This document shows positions 9,331 to 19,803 of a DNA stretch of 38,289 nt, one piece after another (the stretch's first letter is position 1; each line of letters opens with the position of its first letter). Origin of the DNA: Mesotaenium endlicherianum (Eukaryota; Streptophyta; Zygnematophyceae; Zygnematales; Mesotaeniaceae); NCBI GenBank assembly GCA_009602735.1, contig WELA01008820.1, positions 1-38,289 on the forward strand. The letters are read 5' to 3'. The notes beneath the pieces are model-generated. The model searched no databases. It was not told the DNA's origin and saw only the letters and a program-made list of their open reading frames with translations. A program made the position numbers and the translations under genes.

Positions 9331-9965
9331 ATTTTGTTTGCCACGGCCATTTGGGGTGCCCATGTCCAGGTGGATTTCTACTGCGTGCATGTGCTTACGT
9401 GAGTGTATGTGTAGATCATTGATACTCCATGCCTATATAGATAGCCCAAGCGTGCTTGTATGTAATGTATAGGATGGTCTGGGGGGGGCTCAAGAGTTTG
9501 TGAATCTTGATACGCGGCATATCTGTAGAATTTCATCTTTACCTCGGTCACATGGTTTGCACACTTGTGAGTCAGTGTAGATACAGATCATGACTGGTTT
9601 CGCCAACATATGCAAACATGTGCAAACATATGCACTTTAATCAACTTCCTGCCTCTCGGAAAAGCTGTAGCAGGAGAGGAAGGAAAACTCAGGGGAGGTC
9701 CGTGCGGCACTTGTACTATTATTCTTCGACGAGTTTTATTGTTTGCCGAAAGGTGTAAAGCGCACCGTACAGGTCACGACAAGCAGCTAGTCAAAGTCAA
9801 AAGCCTACAGCGTGCACCTCTCTCAAATCTTGCTCGTCTTGCTCGAGATTGAATCGGCACATAATAAAGAACGCTTGGTGAAAGGAATTGTCCAAGTCGA
9901 GCCTGTGCTGTAGCGAAGCTTGTGTGAACTTCATTGTGCTGCTGCCATAACGTTTCCAGATTACG
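9331..9965. other. No recognisable gene
   Basis: Mixed-composition DNA with short unassignable frames on both strands. Nothing looks like a domain, a tRNA or one of the repeat families seen elsewhere in the window. Confidence 0.4.
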
Positions 9966-10463
9966 ATGTCTGTAGAACATGAGAGTTTTGTTCGTGATGC
10001 TTTCATTGAGACTGCAGTTCGTCGGCGCAATTTCAAATTAACGCCTGGACACTGTGACATAATTATGGGGTGGGAAAATTGGGGTATGGGCGTTGGGGTG
10101 CATGCGTATTTGGGTTGTACTCATACAGGTGCGCAAGCTGTTGCATGTGCGGAATGCAGAGCTGCTTGTAACGCAGGCTGTAAAGTGCAAATAGGGAGGG
10201 GAGGCTTGGGCTTTCTATTTTTGTCAGTGGCCCTGTGTTGGGTACCTCTAGTGGTAGCTGATAATAGGCAGGAGTTAGACGAAAAATGTTGGAAACTAAA
10301 GGAGCATGTCCGAATGCGGTCACGTAGGGGACGTGAGCGGGCGGCCCTGTGGTGCACTCAGGAGGAGCCGTGGCCATCAGATGTTAGTTACTTGATTCAG
10401 AGTGGCTATAGATTCCACAATGCCGAATATGACAGCGAGTTGCAAACATGGGTAACATCGTGA
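9966..10463 (+). CDS. Hypothetical ORF, 165 codons
   Basis: The frame starts ATG TCT GTA GAA and ends TGA. The N-terminal 30 residues (SVEHESFVRDAFIETAVRRR) and C-terminal 40 residues (ending SGYRFHNAEYDSELQTWV) look like ordinary globular protein. The middle, around 10070-10250, is low-complexity Gly/Ala/Cys and may be unspliced intron. I do not recognise it. A - strand frame overlaps 9797-10060, so even the coding strand is uncertain. Confidence 0.22.
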   Translation: MSVEHESFVRDAFIETAVRRRNFKLTPGHCDIIMGWENWGMGVGVHAYLGCTHTGAQAVACAECRAACNAGCKVQIGRGGLGFLFLSVALCWVPLVVADNRQELDEKCWKLKEHVRMRSRRGRERAALWCTQEEPWPSDVSYLIQSGYRFHNAEYDSELQTWVTS

Positions 10464-11011
10464 TGGACTCTTCAGAAATAGAGGTAATTCAGCACACACG
10501 GACTTGCTGTAGGTTCATCCGATAGCCTCTACAAGGATCTTTTGAGATAGTGTCCGAATTTATCGTGTCACTTCAACCCACATGACTTAGTGCGGAAGAA
10601 ATGGCCACCCTATGCACTCCCGAAGTAGTAAGGAGTGCTTGCACCTGGAGGGGACTCTGTGTACTAGCAAAAGAACCATGTATGGTTCCAAGATGCATGT
10701 TCCTAAACTTAGCATGATAGGTGCACACAGGTAGTGTACATCCACTTATAGCCAACTCCTTATAAGTCCATAATTAAGCTAGATATCTCATTATTTGCAA
10801 CACTATTTGTAGCACTTTTGTACATCTTGTACAGTGTGAAAGATTGCAAGATGAATAAATGCCTATTAATAAGGGTACAAAAAACAAGCCTCAAGCTTTG
10901 AATGCATGCTCCTTGATAAGTCTACATCCTATCGGTTAAGTTTTTGTGCCTGAAACACCTGTGACATTGTGATCGATGGATAAGACTTCTATTCTTGGAC
11001 AGCAACCATGT
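10464..11011. other. AT-rich intergenic DNA, nothing identified
   Basis: No ORF above noise, no repeat shared with the rest of the window and no promoter-like arrangement that I could support. Confidence 0.4.
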
Positions 11012-11165
11012 TGTGGTGAATTAGGTAGATAATGGAAAACTTTAATCGTTCAAGACAAGGATCATATAAAACTAGCGGTAACATCTAGAGAGAGAGACAT
11101 GTTTTATTGAAAAATAGTTTATTTCTGGATCGTAACGGTACAAGAGCAATTAAAGCCATTTTAAA
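11012..11165 (-). repeat. Old diverged relative of the F503 LTR
   Basis: Co-linear with the antisense F503 LTR at 13189-13690. Shared features in order are TGTxGTGAA at the edge, TTCAAGACAAGGATC, a GGTA(G/A)C block, GAGAGA, a TTGAAAxxTxxTTxATxTCTGGAT segment and GGTACAAGAGCAAT. Overall similarity is low and the far edge is not clear. AT-rich sequence up to about 11,540 may hold the rest. Confidence 0.5.
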
Positions 11166-11543
11166 AAACAATTGTAAATCTATATATGAATTTCCTGTTA
11201 TAATCTATATGTTTAGACATTAATCTCCTATTGAAAGGGCATAGTGCTTAGGGTACCTGTTGATTAAACATGTCGTTAGCGGAACGTCCAATTATGAAAA
11301 TTCAACTTGAAAATAATTAATAACGAACCTTGCAAATGCTCAAATAAATTGTACGCTTTTTGACAACAATTTTAGCGTCCATGTCTATCTGTGTAGTCAT
11401 ACAGACCGCTTTTATAAAATCATATGGACCTAAAAAAATTAATATACAAAACAAATAATTTTTATTGTTCTAAATGATTTGTTTTGTTGGCGCACTAATG
11501 GTCAATTTATGCACGCACATGGCGCTGCAAAGCGATGACACAT

Positions 11544-11926
11544 AGGTGAGCCTTCCCAAGTGTGATTTCTCTAAGGAGATTACTGAATTTTTAAAACACG
11601 TTGTCAGTTTGGAAGGCATAGGTGTGGATCCTAAGAAAGTCCAGACCATAAGGGACTGGCCAGTACCTCTGTTTGCCTCAAAAGTTAGATCCTTCCTCGG
11701 GCTGGCTAACTACTACAGGAGATTTATTGAGAATTACTCCACAAAAGGCCAGTGAATTGACTGACCTTCCTAAAGAGGACATAGGGTATATGTGGGGGAA
11801 GGAGCAGCAAGCTGCCTTCCAGACCCTTAAAGATGCTCTGTGCTCTGCCCCAGTTCCCGCTGTGTATGACCCCAGCAAATATGTGCAGGTGATTACTGAC
11901 GCTTATGACTTTGCCATGGGTGCTAT
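11544..11926 (+). pseudogene. F718 pol fragment (RT end to RNase H start)
   Basis: Encodes [19 protein letters not shown], the RT tail with [20 protein letters not shown], and the RNase H start. It is cut at the codons after AMGAI by an F718 LTR. The first 17 bp (11544-11560) match the protease-RT spacer of the copy at 15.47 kb; the next base corresponds to 16161 there. About 680 bp of RT is therefore missing, with CAAG shared at both ends of the deletion. A one-base indel near 11748 also breaks the frame. Confidence 0.85.
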
Positions 11927-12644
11927 TGTAATGAATCAGTATATTGGTAGATATAATACATTCAAATATAATAGTTAATTAAGTTCAGCTTGTTGAACTT
12001 TAGTCAACATTCAGTCTGTTAAACTATATATAATTATCAGTTTTAATAACTCAGCCAAAAGCAGCAGGCTGAAGTCAACTGAAGTAAGCTTGCTGACACA
12101 TTCTTTGACAGCCAGCTGACTTCCGTACTCGGTAGCGGCAAACTGCCTAGACATGCATCTAAGTGTGATATGCTAGATGAATGGCCAGATGACATCCTTA
12201 GGACGGATGGCGATTCGGGATGAGGGGAGATGGCGGTGGACTTGGTTAACCGGGGTCCTACCAACGTGGTTAAGTCCCGGGTAGGCGGTGCCATCGCACT
12301 TGCCGTTGAACAGTTTACTCATTCCATGTACATAGGCTAGACATTGCTCTGGAGTTCGGCATTTGGAAACGAGGCCAACTCTCTTGTACAGTTTACTGAG
12401 AGAGATCTGAATCCAAGGCGAGAAGCCCTTGATATACACTGTCTTCTAGCCTTGCTTATGTATGAGTTTACTGATTGCATTATTGATGCTAGTTTACTTG
12501 CATCTGATTTATGAGTTTTGTTCACTGCTAGTGTGTTGTCTTTTGCTGTTTAATCAGTTAGCAGAAAATACCTTAAAGATTACTTGCTGATATAAAGATC
12601 TCCTTGAATGATTAATCGCCTTTTTGGTAAGTCAATTCATTTCA
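11927..12644 (+). repeat. 5' LTR of the decayed F718 copy
   Basis: A 718-bp LTR starting TGTAATGAATC and ending TTCATTTCA, immediately followed by the primer binding site. It has the same length as the antisense copy at 28445-29162. It is inserted in RNase H coding sequence of another family member, so it is younger than that fragment. TATAAA at 12591-12596, about 50 bp before the LTR end, is a likely core promoter. Confidence 0.9.
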
Positions 12645-12645
12645 G

Positions 12646-12657
12646 TGGTATCGGAGC
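12646..12657 (+). promoter_or_regulatory. Primer binding site, tRNA-iMet type
   Basis: TGGTATCGGAGC one base after the LTR. It differs by one base from the usual plant initiator-methionine PBS, TGGTATCAGAGC. The same 12 bases follow both other 5' LTRs in this window (18473-18484; 36506-36517, - strand). Confidence 0.85.
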
Positions 12658-12678
12658 AGTTATCATAACCTTCTTTGT

Positions 12679-14660
12679 ATGGTAAGGACAAGGTCTCAAA
12701 CTAGCAACTCCCGAGACATGGAGAACCAGGATAACGAGAATGTCGAAAAGCAGGCTAAAAGCCATGTAGCGGGAACCCGTACCTACTCTGAAGCAGTGGC
12801 GGATACTGCAGTTAGAGAAGCTGCAGAAGAGGCAGGCAACTGTTATTGGTGCGGTTGCAGCACAATAGGCTGAGGAGGAGAGAGTCAGAATAGAAGCTGA
12901 ACGATTAGCAAAGACTGCTGAGGATACATAAAAAAGGGAAAAGACAGTCAGCGGAAGAGCGCACTGTCGAAGAACTCGTGGCAGGAAGAGCCAATGTTCT
13001 GAACCCACCCCTTGCTGTACAGCTCAATGTGCCTCTAGGTCAAATTTGTGACCGGCTAAATGTGGCAGGAATTGCCGCTGCAGGAGCAAGAGGGACTGTT
13101 GAGGATACTACGCAGCGAGTGGATGCCACTGCTGCTGCTGCATTTGCTAGACTCCCACCTCAGAGTGTCGATTTGGGAGCACTGTTTGTGTAGTGAAACA
13201 AATAGATAACGTACTTAGTGAAATATAATACTTTATCTATTCAAGACAAGGATCTTTGAACACAAGTGGTAGCTTCTTGAAAGAGAGATGGCTTCTCGAA
13301 AGTTAATGTATATCTGGATTTTGGCAAGTACAAGAGTGATTTGGAATGTCTTTCTATGTTCTAGCTCTTGTTTATATACTTGCTACATAAGTAATTTCTA
13401 GGAAGGTGTATGTTGATGTGTTGGCACCCAACACATCCCAAAACTTGCCACCTCTTTCTAGAATAATGTACACATGTCCTTCTGACCTAAAAATGGCACA
13501 TTTGATTTTTGCCACATGGAGTTTTTCTAGGTCCTTCCTCTAACTTCGAAAATGCCTTAGAAGGTTCAAAGGACATGAACCAAGTCACTAGAGTACCTAT
13601 TCACACTTGAATCCACACAATACTACTCCAAATATATTTGAAAACATTAAAATATATGCAAACTAATATATTATAACTCAAATCACTACAGTTTGTGCAA
13701 ATACAATCGCAAATGGCGAGCATGTATCAGTCCCAACAGGAGGACAAAAGAATCATAATGTCCCTGCTGCGGGACAGAGACCAATTGGGTTCTCAAAGCA
13801 CTGGTGGTGGTGGCAGAGGGCCTAGTAAGCCTAAGCCGAAACCTCCCCAGGACTATGATCCTGAGGGAAACAAAAAGTATTACCTGATCAAGTTCCTCGC
13901 TGATGTTGAGTAGTGGCTGGAGAACTACCCAGAGCTGCAAGATTACGAGGTGAGGCACACTGGTGCTCTACTGAAAGGCAGTGCAACAGACTGGTGGCTT
14001 TATTGGAAAGGAGAGCGTAAGGCTCAGCAACTCGGTGAGCCTACTTGGGTAGAGTTCGTGGAGAAATTGTATGAGAAGTTTGATGTTATCAATCAGCAGG
14101 AGAAAGCTATCTATGCAATGATCTTGTTGACACTAAAGCAGACCACTTCAGTTGCTGAGTTTGCTCAGTAGTTCCAGGAGCACATGATGAATCAGCCAGA
14201 CTTGCCAGAGCGGTATAGGATAGCATACTTCAGGTATGGCTTGAAATCCGAGGTCTCTGGTCATTTTGCTGAAAAGAAATATGAGAAATTGGTTGACTTG
14301 ATTCAGGACGTTGATGCCTGATCAGCAGCAGTTCAATCACAAGCGCCAGAGTAATGCTTTGGTGTCTAAGATTGTCAAAATCCCCACGGTTCCTATAATG
14401 CAATTGAAGGAGACCATGCCAAGGATGAATAGGGTGATGAATACGAGTATGAGTATAATGCTATACAGTCTAGAGGTAGAGTTGGTTACTCTCGAGGTGG
14501 CTATGGAAGAGGTGGTGGTAGGACTAAGCCGAGACTAGCCTCAAAAAAGTCTGTTTGCTTCCATTGCCAGCAAATGGGCCACTTCAGAGAGCAATGTCTA
14601 GTCAAGCACCTTCCAAAGGTCGAGAGAAAGGACCATCCTTTAAAAGGCAGCAACAGTCAG
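12679..14660 (+). pseudogene. F718 gag, decayed and split by a solo LTR
   Basis: ATGGTAAGGACAAGG at 12679 matches the start of the intact gag at 36484. The frame continues through an Ala/Glu-rich N-terminus, is interrupted by an F503 solo LTR at 13189-13690 and resumes with [20 protein letters not shown], the gag core and a CxHCQQMGHFREQC zinc knuckle near 14558-14600. Stops include CAG to TAG at about 13910 and AAG to TAG at about 14169, plus several frame changes. It cannot make a full Gag protein. Confidence 0.88.
13184..13695 (-). mobile_element. Solo F503 LTR with 5-bp target-site duplication
   Basis: The LTR proper is 13189-13690 (502 bp). It reads TGTAGTGAAAC to CAATCACTACA on the + strand, so it is antisense. 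It is flanked by GTTTG at 13184-13188 and at 13691-13695. The uninterrupted F718 gag reads ACTGTTTGTGCAAAT there, so removing the LTR plus one GTTTG restores the site exactly. This solo LTR arose by recombination between the two LTRs of a former full element. Confidence 0.95.
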
Positions 14661-14680
14661 TAATCCAGTCCACTGACTGT
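14639..14680 (+). promoter_or_regulatory. Relic gag-pol -1 frameshift signal, still intact
   Basis: TTTAAAA at 14639-14645, a 7-nt spacer, then ACAGTCAGT (14653-14661), a 10-nt loop and its exact complement ACTGACTGT (14672-14680). The arrangement is the same as in the better-preserved element (34989-35030, - strand), although this copy is otherwise heavily decayed. Confidence 0.75.
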
Positions 14681-17600
14681 GAGGACGCTGGAGATAGTGA
14701 GTCATCACTAGCTGCCCTCGTAGCAGGTATTATGGGCCCTGCTGAACTGGATTCACTATGCATGCCTGACAACCAGATAAAGGAGTCCATCAGCAATAAA
14801 AACTTCCAGAGAGTGCACATTCTGGATGATCTTGTTCCACCTGATGTCCAACATTTCTTTGCTAAGTCAGGAGAACAATGCGAAAGCCAGAAAAAGACAG
14901 TCCCCCCTATCCTACTGCAGTGCACGAATGCAGGTAGGAAGGTGAGGGCATTTGTTGACGGAGGGTCGTCACAAACTTTTATCCATAAGGACTTAGTTAA
15001 GCGACTAAGGCTGCCTATTGTCATCCAAGGGAATAGAAAAATATTCTCTGGAGATGCCCCAAGTATCTCGGGAGGAATTATAACCAAGCCTATTAAGGTC
15101 CAGTTAGGTTCTGGCATTGCAATTCTAATTGAAACGCTTACATTTGAGGTACACAACACTGGCTTTTATGATCTCGTGCTAGACAGGTCCTGGCTTAATA
15201 GACATCAAGCTGAAGTGTGTTGGAGCAGAGGTACAGTTGATAAAGTGAGAGGAGCCAATGATGGGCAGACTTACTTGGCACCCACCAGTGCTCTTCCTCT
15301 TGTCCTGTATGGATGGCAAATGAAGGAAAAGAAGAGGCTTCTTGAAGGATGCAAATTGCTGAATGCAATGGAATTCATCAAAAGCTGGAACGAGAAGAAC
15401 GACAGAATATTCTATCTGCTGCTAAGAGAGGTACCTCCTCAACCTAAAGAAGTGGTTGAGAAAAAGGTGAGCCTTCCCAAGCACCCTACTGCTGCAAAAA
15501 TTGTTGCTCAGTATGCTGGTGTTTTTAATATGTCCCAGGACTAACCCCTAAGAGCGAACTAGATCATAGGATTGATTTATTACCAAGGAGTCAACCACCC
15601 TGGCAACGCACTTATGGCTTGTCTTATGTGGAGAGCAAAGAGTTGAAAACACAGCTTGCAGAGCTTGAGGAAAATGGTTATATTTTCCCTAATAAATCAC
15701 CTTATGGCGCACCCATCCTCACTGTTAAGAAAAAGCATAGAAGGATGCGGATGTGCGTTGATTACAGAGCTCTCAACAAAATTACAGTAAAGAACAAGTA
15801 TCCTTTACCCAGAATCGAGGACTTGCTTGATGACCCTGTCTGGTGCTAAAGTATTCAGTAAGATAGATCTCAAGAGTGGTTATCATCAAATCAGAATTGC
15901 TGAGGGGGATGAACACAAGACTGCCTTCCGCACACGTTATGGACACTATGAGTTCAACGTGATGCCATTTGGACTGACTAATGCTCCTGCGACCTTCATG
16001 GGTGCTATGAATGACATTTTCAGGCCTTATTTGGATAAGTTTGTGCAAGTTTTCCTGGATGATATTTTCATTTTCTCTAAAGATGAAACTCAGCACACTA
16101 AACACTTAAACACAGTCCTGGACACTCTGAGAAAAAATCATTTTTGTGCTAAGATGAGCAAGTGTGATTTCTTTAAAGAAAGTATTGAATTCTTAGGCCA
16201 CGTTGTCAGTAAAGAAGGCATCAGTGTGGGTCTCAAGAAAGTCCAGACCATAAGGGACTGGCCAGTACCACAGTCTGTTTTTGAAGTTAGATCCTTCCTT
16301 GGGTTGGCTAACTATTACAGGATATTTATTGAAAATAATTTCACGAAGGCCAGTAAACTGACTGACCTTACTAAGACAAACATAGGGTATGTATGAGGGG
16401 AAGAGCAGCAAGCTGCCTTCCAGACCCTTAAGAATGCTCTTTGTTTTGCCCCAATCCTAGCCGTGTATGACTCCAGCAAACCTGTGCAGGTAGTTACTGA
16501 TGCTTCTGACTTTGCCATGGGTGCTATTTTGTTGCAGCCTGCTGACAAACCACAAAGGATGGTAAGGTATGGCAGGATTGGCATCCTGTGCTGTATGAGT
16601 ATAAAATTTGACCCAGCCGAGATTAACTATTCTGTGCATGATGAAGAGTTGCTTGCTATCATCCATGTGCTCAAATAGTCGAGAGCATACTTACATGGTA
16701 AAGCTTTTAAGGTGATTACAGATCATCTAGCTCTGACTCACTTTCAGAAGAAGTCCAAGCCGTCAAGGAGGGAGAACCGCTGGAGCCAGATGCTGGAGCA
16801 GTTCCAAGTCCAGATTGACTACAAACTAGGGAAGTTGATTCCTGCTGATGCACACTCTCTAGAAGACCTGACTTGCAAGAAAGGAACTTTAGTCAGCATG
16901 CTGTAGATAAAGTTATTTGCGCACTCACTTCACTAAAGGTGAAAAAGTCCTTCCTTGAACAACTTAGGAAAGCCTACCTTTCTGACCCAACATTTGAGCC
17001 CAGCCCCTACTGATGGTATGTGTCCTGCTACTGCACTCGGGTATCGGCTTAAGGGAGGGGTCTGGGTGACAAAAAACACTTCAGGCAGGCTAAAGTTGGT
17101 TGTTCTTAATAACTTGGAACTAAGGTCCCTTTTATTGAGTCAAGCACATGACAGTTTACTGGGTGCGCATTTAAGGCAGGCCAAAACTGTTGGCAAATTG
17201 GCAAAACATTATCATTGGAAGGGACTACCTCGGGAGGTCTTGAAATATGTGAAGTCCTGTGACCAGTGTCAAAAGAATAAGTCTAGGCACACACCATCGG
17301 GGGGCCTCTTACAACCGCTGCCCATCCCAGCTGGCCGCTGGGAAACAATATCCATGGACTGGGTGGTCACACTGCCACGAACTGCCAATGGGCATGATTC
17401 GATACTGGTAGTCGTGGATAAACTGACAAAAATGGTCATTTTCATCCCCACAACTGTCAAAGTAATTGCACTCGAACTTGCGAGACAGTTCTACAACCAT
17501 GTAGTATATCAATATGGGCTACCCTCTAATATCATCTCAAACAGAGACTCGAAATTTACCTCTAAATTCTAGAAAGCTTTAATGGGGTTAATGGGAGTCA

Positions 17601-17968
17601 ATCAGCTGGTCAGCACAGCAAACCACCCTCAGACTGATGGGCAAACTGAAAGAACTAACCGAGTTTTGCAAGAGGAGCTGAGAGCATATATTAAAAACAA
17701 GATAATTGGGATGACTTGTTGCCTCAAATTCAGTTTGCGATCAATAGTGCGCTGCTCGCGTCAACGGGAAAGACCCCTTTTGAACTCAGTCTGGGTAGAG
17801 TTCCTAAGTCTCCTTTATATGTGCTAGGGGAAACTTCAACTCACCCTGAGGGGATTGACAATCTCGTGTCTCTCCAGTTAACTCAGGACTTTGCCAACAG
17901 CTTGTCAGAATCCAGTCAAACCTGCACAAAGCCTAAGAAATCAACTAAAATACACCGTCGAGAGCTGA
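14646..17968 (+). pseudogene. F718 pol, decayed
   Basis: Contains protease-like VDGGSSQTFIHKDL, RT ([47 protein letters not shown]), RNase H and integrase up to the GPY/F-proximal HRREL. Lesions include TAA at 15541, a frame change near 15835, TGG to TGA near 16395, CAG to TAG near 16676, one A lost in the ACAAACC run near 16550, and TGG to TAG near 17571. It is cut off at 17968, where an F503 LTR begins, so the chromodomain, 3' LTR and any ORF3 are missing. Confidence 0.92.
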
Positions 17969-18471
17969 TGTAGTGATTCGAGTTATTATATATTAGTTCG
18001 CATATATTTTAATGTTTTCAAATATATTTGGAGTAGTATTGTGTGGAGTCAAGTGTGAATAGGTACTCTAGTAACTTGGTTCATGTCCTTTGTACCTTCC
18101 AAGGCATTTTCGAAGTTAGAGGAAAGACCTAGAAGAACTCCATGTGGCAAAAGTCAGATGTGCCATTTTTAGGTCAAAAGGACATGTGTACATTATTCTA
18201 GAAAGAGGTGGCAAGTTTTGGGATGTGTTGGGTGCCAACACATCAACATACACCTTCCTAGAAATTACTTATGTAGCAAGTATATAAACAAGAGCTAGAA
18301 CATAGAAAGACATTCCAGAATCACTCTTGTACTTGCCAAAATCCAGAAATATATTAACTTTCAAGAAGCCATCTCTCTTTCAAGAAGCTACCACTTGTGT
18401 TCAAAGATCCTTGTCTTGAATAGATAAAGTATTCTGTTTTACTAAGTACTTTATCTATCTGTTTCACTACA
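17969..18471 (+). repeat. F503 5' LTR
   Basis: 503 bp, TGTAGTGATTC to TTTCACTACA. TATATAAA at 18281-18288 is a strong TATA box about 190 bp before the LTR end, placing U3/R near 18310. Confidence 0.95.
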
Positions 18472-18472
18472 G

Positions 18473-18484
18473 TGGTATCGGAGC
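18473..18484 (+). promoter_or_regulatory. F503 primer binding site
   Basis: TGGTATCGGAGC, initiator tRNA-Met type, one base after the LTR. Only 24 bases separate it from the gag ATG, an unusually short leader. Confidence 0.85.
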
Positions 18485-18508
18485 TAGGCACTTTGGTAGC
18501 ACAAGAAG

Positions 18509-19789
18509 ATGGCCGATCCTCAAGACCAACAGCAAGCTTTCGAAGGAAGCCCTTCCTCTCCAAGACACCCTCCTCCAGCGCCGATGGGAGAGCCCACTCA
18601 AGAAAATCTGCAACAACAAGAAGCACCACAAGGAGGAGCACACCCTCCTCCAGCGTCGATGGGAGAGCCTACTCAAGGAAATCTGCAACAACAAGAAGCA
18701 CCACAAGGAGGAGCACCGTCAAATCCCGTGGCAGCCGCTATAGCAAAGTTGACCCCACCACAAGGAGTTCCCGCAAATGAGTGGGCAGCCTTCCTAATGA
18801 CCGTCCACAACCAAGTGGGCTTGGCCACCTATGAAGCAACCGTGCAAGCGTCAAGAGAAGCTATGGCTGCCATGGTTGCCCCTATTGCGAGCAATGCTCA
18901 AAATCCAGCCCCGGCTCAAGCGCCTCCACAAGAGCCAACGAGAGCAAGGAAACTCATCAAGCCCGGCAAACCCGACACTTTCAACCCCGGGAAAGGTGCC
19001 AACCTGAATTTATGGCTCTACCAAGTGGAGACGTACCTCGCGTTCCTTGAAGTACCCGAGGAGGACTACGTTCCCTTTGCCGTTACCTTACTTAGAGGAG
19101 CAGCAACATCATGGTGGCGTAACTATCAAGCGGCTATATATCAAGCTATGGCGCACCCCATGCTCGGCCAAGAGCCCCCACCATCATATGCAAGATGGGC
19201 AGATTTTCGTGAGGCCCTCAAGAAGCAATTCATGCCCATCAATGCGGAGAAGATTGCCCGAGGAAAGCTCCACCATCTCAAGCAAACGACGTCCGTTCAA
19301 GAGTATACATCCAGATTTCACGCCCTCACTCTTGAGATCCCCAACATGTCTCTCGAGGAGAAGATTGACCGTTACATCTTTGGCCTCAAACCCAAGGTGG
19401 CAAAGGAAGTGGAGTTACGCGACTTGACGGACTTCTCAAAGATCATTGAAGTGGCCCAAAAGGTGGATACCTTGGATTTCAAGCACTCCGTGCCTTCATC
19501 TTCACGGGTACCGACGACGCGGGTGTACGCAGCCCCTTCCACATCCGAATCTGGACCCACACCCATGGAAATCGGAGTTATTAAAAGGGACCCCGCGGCT
19601 GCCCGGAAGAGTGGAAGACCCTCCAATGACACTTATGATGCAAGAAACCAGCAAGGAGTGAAAGCAAGACTCTCCCCGGCTGAAAAAGAAGCTCTCATGA
19701 CGGCTGGACTATGCTTCTATTGCAAGGAAAAGGGCCATCGTGCACTTTCATGCCCCAAAAAGTTGTCAAAAAACGGACAGCGCCGGTAG
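18509..19789 (+). CDS. gag: F503 Gag polyprotein
   Basis: A 426-residue structural protein expected to form the virus-like particle and bind element RNA. The N-terminus holds two 25-residue Pro/Gln-rich tandem repeats (each contains [19 protein letters not shown]). Residues about 150-330 form the retrotransposon Gag core ([47 protein letters not shown]). A CCHC zinc knuckle, [14 protein letters not shown], lies near residue 402. The start is the first ATG after the PBS. The frame ends at TAG 19787-19789, inside the stem of the predicted frameshift hairpin. No internal stop or frame break was seen, so it may be functional. Confidence 0.93.
   Translation: MADPQDQQQAFEGSPSSPRHPPPAPMGEPTQENLQQQEAPQGGAHPPPASMGEPTQGNLQQQEAPQGGAPSNPVAAAIAKLTPPQGVPANEWAAFLMTVHNQVGLATYEATVQASREAMAAMVAPIASNAQNPAPAQAPPQEPTRARKLIKPGKPDTFNPGKGANLNLWLYQVETYLAFLEVPEEDYVPFAVTLLRGAATSWWRNYQAAIYQAMAHPMLGQEPPPSYARWADFREALKKQFMPINAEKIARGKLHHLKQTTSVQEYTSRFHALTLEIPNMSLEEKIDRYIFGLKPKVAKEVELRDLTDFSKIIEVAQKVDTLDFKHSVPSSSRVPTTRVYAAPSTSESGPTPMEIGVIKRDPAAARKSGRPSNDTYDARNQQGVKARLSPAEKEALMTAGLCFYCKEKGHRALSCPKKLSKNGQRR
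18568..18717 (+). repeat. Two 75-bp tandem repeats in F503 gag
   Basis: Units 18568-18642 and 18643-18717 both begin CCCTCCTCCAGCG and differ at only a few bases. Seventy-five bases keeps the frame and duplicates a Gln/Pro-rich, probably disordered segment of Gag. Confidence 0.9.
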
Positions 19790-19803
19790 GCCAGGAGCCT
19801 ACC
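19768..19803 (+). promoter_or_regulatory. Canonical -1 frameshift signal, F503 gag-pol
   Basis: Slippery heptamer A AAA AAC at 19768-19774, in the gag phase required (tcA AAA AAC). A 10-nt spacer follows, then GGTAGGC (19785-19791), a 5-nt loop and exact complement GCCTACC (19797-19803). The -1 frame after the heptamer reads CGG ACA GCG CCG and is open into pol. Confidence 0.8.

Noticed and set aside
11678..12525. Antisense ORFs across the F718 fragment and LTR
   Set aside because: Shadows of pol and LTR sequence with no independent support, apart from the LTR frame listed as a low-interest finding.
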